Part shown: positions 36,554 through 50,640 of the stretch, piece after piece
Numbering within the stretch: the stretch's first letter is position 1
Layout: each line of letters begins with the position of its first letter
Assembly: GCA_039720395.1 (NCBI GenBank)
Contig: CM077832.1
Location: 32,498,853 to 32,562,852, forward strand
Direction of reading: 5' to 3'
DNA length: 64,000 bases
From: Liquidambar formosana
Lineage: Eukaryota; Streptophyta; Magnoliopsida; Saxifragales; Altingiaceae
Made by a program: the position numbers and the translations under genes
The notes under the pieces: generated by a model
The model's input: only the letters and a program-made list of their open reading frames with translations
Told to the model about the DNA's origin: nothing
The model's database searches: none

Positions 36554-36784
36554 AACCCTTGAGGGGTGGATCGGATGGTCCAAGACTCTCTTGCTTTGCA
36601 AGAGGTCTTGGATTCCAATCCCACCACTCCCCCTCAAGGTACCCTCATGAACTTTGGTCCTGTAATTGCCTGGTGTATGTGAGATGAAGGGACTGTATGT
36701 GCCCAGGGGGATTAGTCAGGTGCAAAGCATCTGGAACCTCCTGATATAAAAAAAAAAAAAATTAAAAAGATAAAAAATAAAAAA
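36554..36784 (+). mobile_element. SINE just upstream of RPB4
   Basis: The A-box-like TGGATCGGATGGTCCAAG and B-box-like GGATTCCAATCCC occur near the left end. The element ends CCTGATAT followed by an A-rich tail. The 15-bp repeat AACCAATCCTTAACT flanks it at 36539-36553 and 36785-36799. Length is about 230 bp. It ends about 70 bp upstream of the probable RPB4 TATA box. Confidence 0.9.
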
Positions 36785-36856
36785 AACCAATCCTTAACTT
36801 AGGTATGCTTTGTGGGTCTCGCTTAACTTGCCTCTCACTCCTTCACTTATATTGTG

Positions 36857-36975
36857 TATATAAGTGAAGGAGAAGGGGAAAAAAAAACAAATTCACGCTT
36901 TGATCATCCCTGAAGAGAACGACTGTGGCGCTTTGATCATCAACTCTATTAGCTTTGCTTATTGCCCCTGTTCAG
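36857..36975 (+). promoter_or_regulatory. Probable RPB4 core promoter and 5'UTR exon
   Basis: TATATAAG at 36857-36864 is a good TATA box. A leader exon would begin about 30 bp downstream and end at CCCCTGTTCAG|GTAATT (36975). A leader intron then runs to the acceptor TGTATCCAG at 37331-37339, leaving 42 bases before the start codon at 37382. This is inferred from sequence signals only. Confidence 0.6.
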
Positions 36976-37381
36976 GTAATTTTTCATCTTCATATCTCTA
37001 TCTATGTAAACTTCTGTACATGCAAAATCAGTTTCACGATTGACGTAAGAATTGGAATTCCTATTCGATGGCATCTCTATTCATTGATTCAAAATAATCC
37101 CACATGATTGGAATTCCAATTCCCTGCAACCATACCGTAGCCTTTTAGTTTCTCTTCTTAATTAATTAACAATATTAATACTTGTTTTTATGAGTATTTT
37201 AGTTCGCATGATGTTCATTAGGGTTAGGGTTTCCATCTGTGTGATTGATACAGAAGGCAATCCATAATCAGGTTTCATTACTTATTCCAAACTCTACCTT
37301 ATGGTTTCAAATTAACTTTTTCTATCTCTTTGTATCCAGAAATTCTTAGTCCATCGAAGAGGGTTGTTGTGGACTTTCGAA

Positions 37382-38895
37382 ATGTCTGGAGAAGAGGAAG
37401 AAAATGCCGCAGAGCTGAAAATTGGAGATGGTGATCATTTCTCTCTTTTACAGCCAAAATAAATCTTCTTTCCATTCATTAGTTTTTTTATTTCCTTAGT
37501 ATTGTTTTCTGTTTTAGTCTCATTTGCGGTACTATGGGCACGAAAAACATAAATATTAAAAAAAATCTCACTGGATCTTGACATTGGTAGAATGCATATC
37601 TTATTTTCTTTTGAAAAAGTTCACTACTCGCACTACCGCATTGATTTATCATACTTATGCAAATATCAGGGTATGTATTAACCAATATGTATTAGTATCG
37701 GTGATGCTTATTGCAATTCATCAAGGTGTCATCTAATACTTAATTTTTGTTTTGAAATATATCATCTTGTACAATAATTTTATTTCTTTTAGCTAGACAT
37801 CTTGTGCAATTTGCTTATGTGTATTCCTTGTAATATTTCTAAATTTATATTAGGGGCTAGCAGGTCTCCTAGGGCTTGAATTTTTCTTACAATGCTGCAA
37901 TATATTATGCAATTCTTTTCTTTTTGAAGTCTTTTCCTTATTTCCTTTATACCTTTTTTCATTGATGATAGGAATTAGTAAAGTTAACCAATGCTCAGCA
38001 TAGATTCAAGAAATATCAATATGAAATATACATACTTTGAATTTTAACGTTGAGAAAGTTTGTCATACATTGTGTTAAATTAGCCATATTGATGAACAAA
38101 CGGCACTATAGTCAAAACTAATGAATTGGGTGTTATTATTCTGCTTATCGATTATGCTAATTGAGAATTGAATTTGTTCAGTGCTTAATGCAAAAATCAT
38201 TCTCTGAGATTCCATATAACTTTTCCATATTATGCTTTATTTTTCAGAGTTTCTGAAGGCCAAGTGTTTAATGAATTGTGAAGTTGCCTTAATTCTTGAT
38301 CATAAGTATGAGCAGCTTCAGCAAATGTCGGAGGATCCAATGAATCAAATTTCTCAGTGAGTATTAGACCGCTTTTTTCATAGTAAATACTTATAGTTTA
38401 CTATATTATATATATTTTCATTAGGAGTGGCATTGATTCCAATTTCCAAAGTTAAATTGTTTGATTTATCACTGTGACAATGAGGTTGCATATTCAAAAT
38501 TGTGTTACCATCCATGTATTATTTCGATGTATAATTGGCTTTAACTATCCGCCTCCCACCATCTCACTGTTTAAGGGCATAAAAAGTTGATGAAATTTTT
38601 TGGGCCAGGCTATATTACATAGGCTGACTGGTTCTGTGTGGTTCGAAGGCATAGATTCCCTTATTTAGCAGAGTTAAAATGAGGAATAATTCTTCTGAAA
38701 ATAGGCGTATTCTCTTGCCTTATAAGATCAAGCAAGGTGTAAGTGAGGCTTGTACTCTTGCCTATAAGATTAAGCAAGGTGTAAGTGTACGTTGAGGTAT
38801 TTTACTCCCTAAGCGAGATGTAAACCTCAAGATATGCAGCACAAGCTTTTCAACATTCTATTTTTAAGGGGAAGAGGGCCTTTTCTGTAGTGGTT

Positions 38896-38934
<39 letters not shown>

Positions 38935-41900
38935 TTTTGTTTAGTAAAATTTTATAGTTCTTTTTTTTTTTTTTTTTGGTAAAATTTTATATAAAATTAA
39001 CTACAGATTTGGGAATCTAAACTGGCCTGCTTGCTAGTCAGCACAAGAAGATAGAATAGGAGATTCACAAAAAGTTGTGCAGCTTTAAATTATATGTTGT
39101 CCTGCCAAATGTAATCTTTCTTTTTTTTTTTTTTTTGGCTGCCAGAGTATTTGAAAAGTCACTGCAGTATGTGAAGCGCTTTAGCCGCTATAAAAATCCA
39201 GATGCTGTTAGACAAGTTCGAGAGTATCCTCCAATTTGCTGTGAATGATTGAGTTTCATTTTTGTATTTTCATACATAAGCACATGCATGCATACTTACA
39301 TTTTTGTATACATAACCTAGTTATTATTATTATTTATCCTTCCAGATTTTCATCTTAGTTAACAACTTGAGATGAAGTCCCTTAGAACATATTTTTCATC
39401 TGGCATATAAATAAGACTAAGGACAAATCCCAGTTACTGACTCATTTTACTGGACCTGCACCAAGTTGGTCAGATGCTTCAGTGTTTTCCAGTTGGGGCC
39501 ATTTATGATTAAGAATGTAATTAATTGTTAAAACTTCTTTTTTTCTTGTGAATAGTATATTATTTCATTGAAATTACAGTCCCATTGGTAGTTCATATAT
39601 CTGTCAAATATTTCTTATACCAAGATAATTGATCAAATTTCTTAGATAAAAAAACGTGTTAGAAAGTCTCAAGTGTGAGATGTCGGTTAAAGGAAAAGGA
39701 TAAGATTTGTAATATCTTGTGTGTGCAACTCTTTCTGCTGTAGGTTATTTATTGGGTTGTGAAATTCAAATGCTTATGTTAAATTGAAATCTATTTATAC
39801 CATCTGAAGGCAGCTAATTTGGAAACCCCCTATTTTTAATTGGTGACCTATGGTTTCTTTATTTGCTGTTCTGCATAAATGCATTTGAAGGTAACTTAAG
39901 ATGTCTATTATTAACCAAAAAAAAAAAAAAAAATGGTGTCCAAGCCGGCGACCTTTATATAAAAATAAAATGAGGGTGGTAAAGTCTGTTGCTATAACCT
40001 GTTGCGATTCTACTGCAGACTGGGTTTCATGTCTCTGCCTGGGCTTGAGCACCTTCTTCAGTGGCCTGCCCATACTAAGAAAATGGGTGATGAGAGGATT
40101 TTTTGGTAATCTAAGAGGACACTTTTGATGTCATGCAGGGAACACTTTCCCATGAATGATCCCTCTTTTCAGGGGTGCTTTTTTATTTAATTTTTTTGAG
40201 GGTTGGCCTGGGGGTGGGTGGGGTGTTAACAACCACTATCTACTCAGTCATCTTGCTTATCTTATTTATAGACAATTTTTCATTTTTGCAGATACATGAT
40301 TTATTTGAACTGCACTTCTTAAATGCTCGCTTAATGACATGGTAAATTTGGCTTGGCAAAACTGGATTTAATTACCAGATTTTTTATAATTAAAAAAAAA
40401 AAAAATCGATTGTTGAGATAATTCACCTTCTTCATTATCCTTTTCCTGTAGTGTATTTAAATTGCGTTGGTTTACTACAGATATACAACAGAAAGCTTTC
40501 TTCATATCTAATTTATATATTAATTGAATATCATCTTCTTTTGTAGAATGACTGATAAAATTCATATAGAAATGGTGGTCTGTTATCTATATGTAAATTG
40601 GGACTATTGCTCTTTACGTTTTAAAATTTTTTGTATCTTGCATCAGCAGTGTGAATCTTAACTGACATTCAGAATCCTTAGTAGACACCAGTTGGCTGAA
40701 TTTGAGGTAATATAACCAATCACTTAGGCTCAGTTTGGATCTCGGCAAGTTGGAGGGAAGGAAAGGAAAATAGTTGAAATTTCTCATAAATGATTTCCTT
40801 AAGCAATTTTAATCATTTTCCTTTCCTTTTCCTTACTTTTTCTGGGATCCAAACAGAGGCATAGTAAACTAAAATCCAGAAAATTTGCTCACAAATTAAA
40901 AACTTATAAATGTTGCATTACCTTTATGTGGTGCAGCTTTGTGTTCTTGGCAACCTTTGCCCAGAAACTGTGGAGGAAGCTATTGCTATGGTCCCATCTA
41001 TCAAGGTAATTTTTGTCAATACCTGAAATCCCTTATTTCATGCCAGCACTCTTTTTACTTCCATTGTGGTTTAAATGGAATAGATTTCTGATTAATTTTA
41101 ATAAGAAAAAAAAAGGCCTTGGCCCACACTTATGTACATGCATATGCAGCCACAAGCATGATAGAAGAAATTCCTCTCTCCCTCTCCATTTTTTTTTTGG
41201 ACAAGTATCATATGGAGCCAGTTTTTTTGCTACGTCCCATCTATAACCACAATTTTGAATTTTACTGATTTTGTTATAATTGCAAGCATTGGATTAGTGT
41301 ATTAAATGGGGCACTTTTTATTCAGAAGGCCCAGTTGACATTTCTAGCATCCTGGGAGGGTGAGTTGGAGTCCATAAGGTGGTATAGTCAAGGATCCTAG
41401 GTAGATAGGTTCCATAACAGCCCAGAAAATTTGCACGTTATAAATATGTAGTGCATATCAATTACCTTTATGAAATACCTATATGGAGTTTTTTCCTCAT
41501 TTTATATTTTTTGAAGATGAATGGAAGATACAGCAAACAAGGTGTCCCGTAAATCATAATTTCTTATTGAGCCACCTCATACCCATGAGGTCTAAGTTTT
41601 GAATTTTTCAGGAACCTTGGAAGCAATATAACCATTTATTGACAGTAATTCAAATTGCATTTGAGAACAATTTACTAGGTAGCAAGGGTTTCATTAAGGT
41701 TACTGTGATGTTGGCTGGTTGCAGCCATTTGCTAAGAATTTTGACTACTTTCGCTCCTGAACCTTAGATCAGTTACTTCCAGTGCATCATAAATAAATAA
41801 ACATCTGGTAAAGGCTTTAGTGCCCATGGTAAACCCATGGTAAAATTGCAGTACACATGTTTCCATATTATTATTTCTTTCTTTCTTTTTTATTATTATT

Positions 41901-43258
41901 TTGAAACTCATTTCCATATTATTATTTCACTTGCCAAAGGTGTTCTTCCTCTTTGGTTCTACTCTTGTTTAACATTAAGTAAGCTACATTTGCAAGAGGT
42001 AGATTTCACAACAGCGGGCATGTTAATAATACATATTTATTTAAGAATGTAAATTATTACCATAATTGTTTGATAGGGATTATTGGTAGTTTGATTTTGG
42101 ACTTCAAATGATTGCTAGGAGTTTGTGGCCTATAAAATGAAGACAATATCCCATTTGACATATGGATGAATTTGCTACCATGTCTCATGCTTGTTTGATT
42201 AATAGCAATGAGAATCCCTAGTATCATGCTAAGAATAGCTAGGATTTCCAGATACGCATGCTATTCTTAATGAGAAATAAAATTAAATTTGGAGACTTGA
42301 GTTGCTAATGCTGATTAGCTGAACCATCTACTTTGAAAGTAAAAGAGAGAAAAGCAACAACTAGAGTCAGAGTCAGAGTCGAAAAGAAAATTCCTCACTC
42401 TTTCTCTCATTCATCATCATATCCTTGTTGCCATTGTCATCCTCATAGTCATCCAAGCTTATGCTAATTTATTTGGGGAGTTCCAATTGAACAGACCCTT
42501 TCCCATCAATCCACACTATATTATGTTGGGAATTTTTTATTATCTTTCACACTATTTAATGTTTTTCAGTCATTTTCTTGGCCTTTTAGAGCCTTTCACC
42601 TATACCATGGTACTGATAGCATTGTCAAAGGTCACCTGTGGTGGTGTCACTCTCTTTTTGTTAACCAATTGGGGCTGCTTCTTGGTTCTATTTCGTACAT
42701 CATTTTTTGATTTTGTTATCCCGTGTATTTCCATCAACTCTCACGTACTCACTAGAGATACATTAATCCTTGAATCTATATTACATGAACCCATTGCTTT
42801 GCTGAGGAGTATCCTGCCAGTACAGTAAGAGTATGGGTATGCCTATCGGGCACTTCAAAATATTGCAAGATCTCCAAAAGTAAATGAATTTGACACTTGG
42901 ACCCACTGCACAGCCACATTTGACTTTTGTACCCAAATCTATGCAACATAGTATATGCTTAATGCTCCACACCATTAATCATGTAAGTTCTTATATTTTT
43001 TTTTTTGGATAAGCAATAGTTCTCATAGTTTTCCTTTTTAATTTGACTGGTATATGTGATGACTGATGACATAGCATTCTTGGAATAACTTTTAGAGGTT
43101 TTTTGTGGTGAAGGAGTTGATGTATTGTTTCTCATTTGGTTCTGATTAATTTTTATTAATGGGGTATCTTTGTTTTGTAGACCAAAGGACGGACCCATGA
43201 TGATGAGGCAATTGAGAAGATGTTAAATGACCTATCACTGATTAAGAAATTTGAGTAG
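37382..43258 (+). CDS. NRPB4: DNA-directed RNA polymerase II subunit RPB4
   Basis: Six exons (37382-37430, 38248-38356, 39146-39223, 40673-40706, 40937-41005, 43181-43258) join without any frame problem into 138 residues, the usual plant length. The protein starts MSGEEEENAAELKIGDEFLK and continues CEVALILDHKYEQLQQMSED, VFEKSLQYVKRFSRYKNPDA, ILSRHQLAEFELCVLGNLCP and ETVEEAIAMVPSIKTKGRTH, ending LIKKFE. RPB4 pairs with RPB7 in the polymerase II stalk and acts in initiation, elongation and RNA fate; this is established for the family. Plants keep separate subunits for polymerases IV and V, but the acidic short N terminus here fits the polymerase II form. Introns carry a small MITE (40727-40860) and several T or CT runs. 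It is convergent with the PDCD2-like gene. Confidence 0.96.
38898..38934. repeat. CT microsatellite in RPB4 intron 2
   Basis: A run of TCTC units with one TTTC interruption is followed by a poly-T tract at about 38961-38977. No further structure is visible. Confidence 0.9.
40727..40860. mobile_element. Small MITE in an RPB4 intron
   Basis: The ends are GGCTCAGTTTGGATCTCGG and, complemented, GCCTCTGTTTGGATCCCAG. TTA precedes it (40724-40726) and ATA follows. At 134 bp it is PIF-like, sitting 20 bp after the donor of exon 4. The duplication is imperfect. Confidence 0.55.
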
Positions 43259-44342
43259 TAGCCTTCTCATTTTATGCTCACATTTGTATGTGCAATGCAC
43301 TTTGGAAGATGTTTGGAGGCTGGTGTTTTATGGTAATTAATATTCTGATCAGACACATCTTATAATCAAACTTTGTACAGACTTACCGCATAATATTTGA
43401 ATGTTAGCTACTGGTATAGTGGTTGGCCATGCCAGATGTTGCAGAATTGGAAAAATCATTCAACAATGCACATAACGGGTGACTTGTGGTTTCGGGGCAA
43501 TGCCAGTGCTAGGGAATAAGCTTCAGTTAGAACTTTGATTAAAGAAAACGTTGATGCTATCAAAGACGTGTGATTGTTTGATTGACTTGCTTTAGTGTTC
43601 TGTAGTTACATCACACTGCTCTGGACCAGCCAAAAGCAAATATTTTAACACCAATCTATGGTTTTAAAACTGTCCAACTGACCCAACCACTACGGCTTCA
43701 GGATGGGTGAATAAAGTGGAGGAGAAGATTCAGATAAATAATTTGGCCGTCTAAATGAAACGGTGATCCATTTTATGGAAATTTTGGACAACATTTATGA
43801 CATAAAAATTTAAAAATAAATGGCTGTCGTTGTAGCTTGCTGCTACTAGTTTGTCAAGGGAAAAGAGAATAATCTGGAAAAAGGCATTTAACAAAATGAA
43901 CTCGAATTTGGTATAAAACAGATACTTGTTTGAGCATTCCATCCACTGAACAATAGTGGCATAAACTCAAAAACAGCAAAGCAATTGAGTGCCCATCAAT
44001 CTTCTAGCATTTTGCAAACCACAACCACCTCTTAAGTTCTTCAAAATCAAACATTACCAGGATTCTAAGCTAGGACTTTCCAATATGAGAACTCTATTGA
44101 ATCTCTTTCTATGAGAAAATGAATTGTATACTCAGTGCTGCTCAAGGTTCACTTCATGACGAGAGAAAAAAAAGAAAAGAAAAAAAAAAGCAAACACTAT
44201 CAACGTCATCGTCAAGCAGCACACCCCCCAATGATTCCTATATCCTAATTGTACAAAAATGGTTAACAGCCTAATAAAACTACATACGCACAATGTGCTT
44301 CTTTTCCCTTTCCTTTTCCTTTTCCCAAAAGTACACTATGGA
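43259..44342. other. Convergent 3' region between RPB4 and PDCD2-like genes
   Basis: This region should contain both 3'UTRs. The T-rich 43370-43460 stretch could hold the RPB4 polyadenylation site. I see no gene or bounded repeat. Confidence 0.5.
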
Positions 44343-47300
44343 TCATGACAAATAACCAAGTTGTGCTGATCCATGCAAGGGTTTTTCCAATTGTAGTATA
44401 ACAGCCTCTTCTGCCACTTCCCAGCCCTCACTGTGGGAATTCTTTTGATTGATCAAATTTGAACAGCTCTAAAAATAAAATGATATAAAGAATATATTAG
44501 CTTATAACAAAAGAAAGGTAATTGATAAGCCAGACAACATTAAACATCTTGCAAACCATTTGAAGGGGCAGCCACAAATAACCAAACTATGATGCACACA
44601 TATCATGTGCGTTCCAATCAGCCCCATACATGTGGTTTAGAACAATAATAACAATAATAACAATAATAATAACAAAAGCTTAATACTCTAAACTACTTCA
44701 TCAGTCAAATTGAAAAATATCGAGTAATTCTGGAAGAAGTCAAGCTTAAAAACACTATTAGGTATGTTTTTTGAAAACCATTTAATAATAAGAACAGCTT
44801 ATAGTTGAATCATAGGATGGGAAAAAGGTTTCAAGTTAGCCAGAGAAAGTTGAAAACCCACCTTTGAACAAGTGTATACGATGAGTGTCATCCAGTTCCA
44901 ATTCTCCAGTGAATGTTTCTGACGATCATCTGCCGCTTCCTGTAGAAAATATAATAACGGGGGCATCAGCTGCATTTCATAATGCCTTGGTCCACCACAG
45001 AGCCTGCATGTCCCAGGGTCTCCTACTTCTCCTGTGGCCAGAAGTGGCTTCCCACCATGTGAGTATCTGAGAACACAATGACATGTAAAGACCATTACAA
45101 AAGTGCCAAAGGAGCAGTCAGAGGCTAGACAGATATGAGAGATAGAACGCATTGGAATATCAGGAAACACTTAAAAGTAAAGCATATGAAAGCAGAAACA
45201 AACTTTCAACAATCATAGAAAATAAAAACACAAACAAATGAAGGAAACTCCAGCTGCTCACAGAACACTGATCTACTTTAGAGACAATTCTTACACTGGT
45301 ATAAATTTTACGAGTTTGAGAAAAATCTCTGATAATGGACAGCTCCAAAAATTCAGGCACAAACTATAGACTGAACTAGCTTAACTTTAATTTTTGCAGT
45401 ATTCAAGCTTAACTTTAATCACAAAAATTTCGATCAAATAGGCCTTGGATGGACTAAAAGAAAAAAAAAAAAAAAAAAAAAAAGAACAAAAACCTTCTTA
45501 CATAACAAGTTGCTGATCAGAAAGCTTAAATTTGCTTCTCCATCCGACGCTGGACTTTTAGTTGTCACAAAGGCACCCACAAAACACATACAACTAGAAA
45601 AATGATCTTCTGAACTCAATTTCCATGCATGGATATTTAGCAATAAAATGCGAATCTTTTTAAATAGGGTAAAAAACATAAGACTGAATTACTGGCATTT
45701 ATGTTACTCTATGCAAGTGTATTTGTGTTAAAGGTTAAATAGTTAAATAGCCTCCGGTGCAGTTGCACTTTTTTATGGTCAAAGGTCTCATACTTTGATA
45801 CAAACCAGCAAGAATAAGAGTTCCCACAATTGTGCCTGTTTAAGTCATTGCCAACAATGTAAAGCGTAAGACCTATTAAAAAGGGACTCCTTAGTTGGTA
45901 CCCCAGTTTGAGTCAGATTAAACAAAGCAACAATGGTATAGGCAAGAGCTTGGGAAATTACCAACTAAAACAAAGGCATACCAGACCTCTCATATTTCCA
46001 CAACTCAGGTCCAGTTTTCCATAGGCTCAATACCTGAAACATTGCTCTGGGTATGCATCCATTCGTTTCTTAAACTTGAGGTAAATCCTGTCAGCATTCA
46101 AAGCCCTATCATATTCATATCCTTCCTCTTCCCATGCTTCTTCCTGAATCTGATCATCAAGATTGCTTTGGTTCTCCTTGATCGAAAGCGAGGAGTAATT
46201 TGAACAAACAGATGCAGCATCCCTTGAAGACGGCTCTTCTTGAGTATATATATAAAAGCAAGGCACTACTGCAATCAACAAACACCTGAACCAATTATAA
46301 ACCTCTCAACACTAAAGCCATGGCTTAGAAATGCCCTACTGCACTGCAGTACTTAATGCCAATTGAGTAATCCTCTTACAAACATTTAGAAAATGGCAAT
46401 GACTAAACACCCCAATTTTGCTACCAATAGATGATTTAGCATGTTTGTAATTAATATTTTAATATATCTATATTATAAAGGTTGATCCTCAAAAAGCATT
46501 GATCTTTTTGAAACATTAACAATCTGTTCACTTCCCCAATATGAACCACTGGTTCCTCTTGACTCTTGAGTATGTCTTCACATGCGTTAGGCTCTCAAAT
46601 AGACACATGCACACACGAACTTTCTTTTCGGTAATTAGGTCTCGTAAATAATCAAAAATAAGAAATGATTTTACACCATTTAATATACTTGATGAAGAAA
46701 TACTTGTTGCTGATTACTAACATAGCAAATTGGCAATGCAAAAAAACTTATCATATCTTAAAATCACCATAACCTATATTTCTATTTACTTATCATGAGG
46801 ATTTTTGGATGAACTGGTTGACCCTTCCAATCAATCTGAAATAAAAATTTTATCTTTTTATATTCTCTTAGATTTCCATATTTTGTATAATCCTTTCTCT
46901 ATCATGTTGCACAAGTCATATTGCTCACTTCTAAAAGCAGGCCAAAAGTCAATTGCCTTGTGTTAAATGACCATAGACTAGTGTCAGAACATGCACCAAG
47001 CATGTGAAGGGTGTTTTATGAAGACTCAAGATACAAACTCCCCACACTATTTTAAATAGATACATAAATAGATGAGGCAAAGGCCAACTTATATGATACA
47101 ATACAATTATGAAAAAACAGTAACAAGACATATGAGGGCATTAATACTAGCAAACTATACCTGGCATGTTAGTATCAACCACTCTTGTCCTTGGGTTCAA
47201 AGGTGGGGACTTGACATTAGTCTCAGGATGCTGATTTCTATTTTGTTTCTTAGAATGTGAAGCCAAGCTTGCAGCTTCAGAAAGAGCCCTACCCAACTCC

Positions 47301-48042
47301 TCCAGATCTACATCTTCGTCATCCCCATCATCCAAATCTTCCCACCAATTGGTGTTTGAAACTGAAGCAGAAGATGCAGACGAGGGGGCCACTTCAACAG
47401 AGTCTGTATTTGATGCCTCCCTATTCTGAGAATTCTGAACACGAAGAGCTCGCCAGCTGAACAGTAGAATAAACGTATGGTTGTTAAAATTATTGTACAA
47501 ATAGTAACACAATATTTCATCGATAGAAGAGAAAATAAATAATTCTGGATAAGACCTAAGGGGAGTGCTCCCACATCCCGGCATTGCACAACCGAAAAAC
47601 ATAGATGACACGATCATCAATCTTCAAAGTATCACTTGAAATAGGAGCATAAACCTGGAAAATATATATATACACACACAGACGCACATATAATAAGGAT
47701 TCTTAGGCTCTCTCATTACAAATGACAGATTGTCGGACAAGAATAATATAATAGAAGTAAAAACTGTAAGACCTGTGCGATGAGGCAGAGATTATGTCCA
47801 CATTCACTGCAGTCTAGCAGATCAGGTTGTAAGGCCTCCTTTGGAAGAGGCCAGTCCTGTAAAGGAGGGGGAAACCATTACAAGGTTTCTCATCCAAAAC
47901 AGAAAATTTTAATAACATGACCATATGCTCTTGAACTTGCCATACTTACAGGGAGTCCACCAATTTTTGTTGTATAATGATCGGATGCTTCACAATTATC
48001 ATCAGCCCATGGTCCTGGCATTCCCAAAATTACTTCACCCAT
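44343..48042 (-). CDS. PDCD2/TSR4-type protein, with one frameshift
   Basis: Seven exons on the minus strand: 47950-48042, 47773-47856, 47556-47654, 47161-47456, 46034-46268, 44862-45066 and 44343-44468. The start is [20 protein letters not shown]. Zinc-binding pieces follow: [17 protein letters not shown] and [13 protein letters not shown]. Next comes [16 protein letters not shown], an acidic linker ([18 protein letters not shown]), and the C-terminal domain with [39 protein letters not shown] and LVYTCSKSCS-like sequence. Family members (yeast Tsr4, animal PDCD2) chaperone ribosomal protein uS5/RPS2 during 40S assembly; plant members are At5g64830-like. Total exon length is 1138 nt, one more than a multiple of three. 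The A5 run at 47595-47599 must be A4 for [12 protein letters not shown] to read on. With that correction it encodes about 378 residues. Confidence 0.9.
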
Positions 48043-49749
48043 CACTTACTCTGCTAGAATAGACGTAGTAACAATAGTTTTAGTCAGTTGAGATGAAATC
48101 ACATACGTTTTAAACAGCAAAATGCACAATTCCACAATAAGTTGGATAGCTGTCTAGCTGACCTAGGTTAAGGAAACCCAAAACAATTATTGCTTTCACA
48201 ATTAATGTGAAAGCAGTGTCATTCTTTAAACAAATGCATCCTTTCAAACGCATTGAATCAAATTGATCTAAGCTGATTTTAAACTTTATAATTAAAAAAA
48301 AAAAAAAAAATGTTCTTTTACATTGCAAGACAAAAATATAAACAGAGATAATATGCTAATGCACAAAAATATAACACCTTAAATATTGCTTAAAAGAAAA
48401 AACCTGGGATCCAAATAACAGAAACTTTACTCATAATTATCCCAAAAAAAAACTTTACCCAAGAATTCTTGAATCTCCCAAGGTGATATTTTCTCCGAGC
48501 TAAGAATTTATATTTAGAATATATTTAGAAGGTTTAATTGACAACAAAGCAGTAACTGTATTCCACCCATCATTCATTGAAAATCCTCTTACAAATCAGG
48601 ATAGTTGTTTTCAATATGTTTTCCAACAAGAGAAGCACATTGACTATCACAGCTGATCTACAAGTAACCAGTCTCATTACTTTCACTGCCCACTCTTTCT
48701 CCCAAAATGCAGAAAAATTTTCTTCGCATGGAAATAAAATACCTGGAAATATACTACAGTTTACCAGCAAGCTGAGAACATAACTTTTAGCACATTAAAA
48801 CATTCAAGAAGCAATGGTAGTTACAAAGAGGGTATAACATTAAATATTCAAAATTTGGAACCTTGTGTCACTAACGAACAAAAATTCCACTGATGCGCTA
48901 ACATTCCGAGTCATAAATTAAGTTGAATGCTTACACCAAAGAAATCAAAGATTACCCAATGGAGAGAATTCAAATGCCATAAATTTTTCATTGACTATTT
49001 ACAGCCTAAAGCAAATATAGATATCGATACCAAGAACTTGTAGTTTGAAGAAAAATTAAAGAAATCGATGACCCATTAGCGAACATTTTGTTGCCAAGTT
49101 AGAGCAACTCAAGGTGCTGTAAACCGTGAGGTACATGTATTTTTGGCTCAAAGCACCAAGGGCGCCTTCTCCAACAGGGGATGTAAAACGTGAGGTAAAA
49201 TAGCTCAGAGCTCAACTGTGAGCCAAATTTGGGCTCACAGTTTAGCTCAACTACTTTGTCCAGGTCACACAGAAGCGGTTGATTGTACAAGCTTTCCCTC
49301 CCAAATCAGTTGATCAACTCAACATTAATCCAAAATCAGATGAACAATACACCACAACACATTTTAAAAAAATAAAAAAAAAAGGTTTTCATGAGGCACA
49401 AGGGAAAAATAGGCGATTCTGAAAAAAAATTCAAGAGCTTTGGATCTGAAACTCACTGTTGGTGATGCAGAAGATGGAAACCACCAAGTTATCTTCCTTC
49501 GCCTGCTGTCTCGTCTTCAAGCAAGATGACAGAGAGATAGAAAATGGGAAGCGGTGGGTTTTGATGATGGGGTGGTTTAGAGAGAAGAGAGAGAGAGAGA
49601 GAAAGAGAGAGTGGTTTTGGCTGAGAAAATGCCGCTGTAGAAGAGGTGGGTTTCGGTTTGGGTTGATTGCAGAAAGAAAGTAGAAGGGTTCGTGACGATG
49701 GGGTGGGGTTTGGGCTTTTTTTTGATAAACAGGTGGGGTTTGGGCTTGA

Positions 49750-49781
<32 letters not shown>

Positions 49782-49800
49782 ATGAGAAAGAAAATTCCAC
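48043..49800 (-). promoter_or_regulatory. Probable 5'UTR, leader intron and promoter of the PDCD2-like gene
   Basis: On the minus strand an acceptor TCTAGCAG ends about nine bases before the start codon, and CCAACA|GTGAGTTTC near 49457 is a possible donor. The presumed leader exon upstream is CT-rich, with GA/CT microsatellites at about 49582-49612 and 49754-49780. A TE-like segment at 49093-49265 is inverted-repeat rich. These links are inference. Confidence 0.4.
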
Positions 49801-50640
49801 TTTGGCGAGTGCTTCCCAAAGCTAATACCCACATAAAGGGTTTTAACCGTCAAAAGTGCTACAAAATGACCGTCAACTTGTAACAAAATGACAGTCAACT
49901 TATTACAAAATTCCCCTTTGCGTGGATTGCTGGAGTGGGTTGGCAATAGCCTCCCCTTCTCTTTGACAAGGAAAATGAAGTCTCAATTCTCCTTTTCTTT
50001 TTCCTTTTTTAAACCCCAAACCTCAATTATAAGAATTCAAGTATTCATTGACCTCAAACATTTGCAAGTACTTAGCCATTAGGATTAGGGTATCTAATGG
50101 AAAACGGATCACTAAACTTGCACATTCCAGTAGTATTTTGAATATAGGGCACTAGGTTAGAAGTCCATAACCATATGTTGATAGCAACTTTCTTGGTCAA
50201 TCTCAGAGGCTGCTTTCTTGCAGATAAGCACGCCAACTCACCAAGTGCATCTCATCCGTATCATATTTTGTAAACACAGCTGACAGCACATAGAAAATTT
50301 CCAGGAGTTTCTTATATTGGAAGGTCTATTTGATTCAAGGAAGATGACCTGAAAAATTGTCCAAGAAGAGGACATCTTAAACACTGTTGGGTGAAACCTG
50401 TACCACACTTCTATATTTCCCAAAATTCCTCTCTTGTCCATAGGGTCATGGCATTTTGCAGCACAGATTTTTGTCACAGGATTTTTCATTCCAACCTTTA
50501 AATTATCAACCAAAACATGTATTCTTATTTCTGTTATATATACAAATGGTCGACTCTAGGCCACTTCACCTTCTGGGTTTTTTACAAAGTAAATGAGTTA
50601 ACACAGTAGAGGATCTCCAATTAAATTATAGGACCATCAC

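Noticed and set aside
49489..49834. Ser-rich minus-strand frames
   Set aside because: They arise from the GA/CT microsatellites in the probable PDCD2-like leader region.
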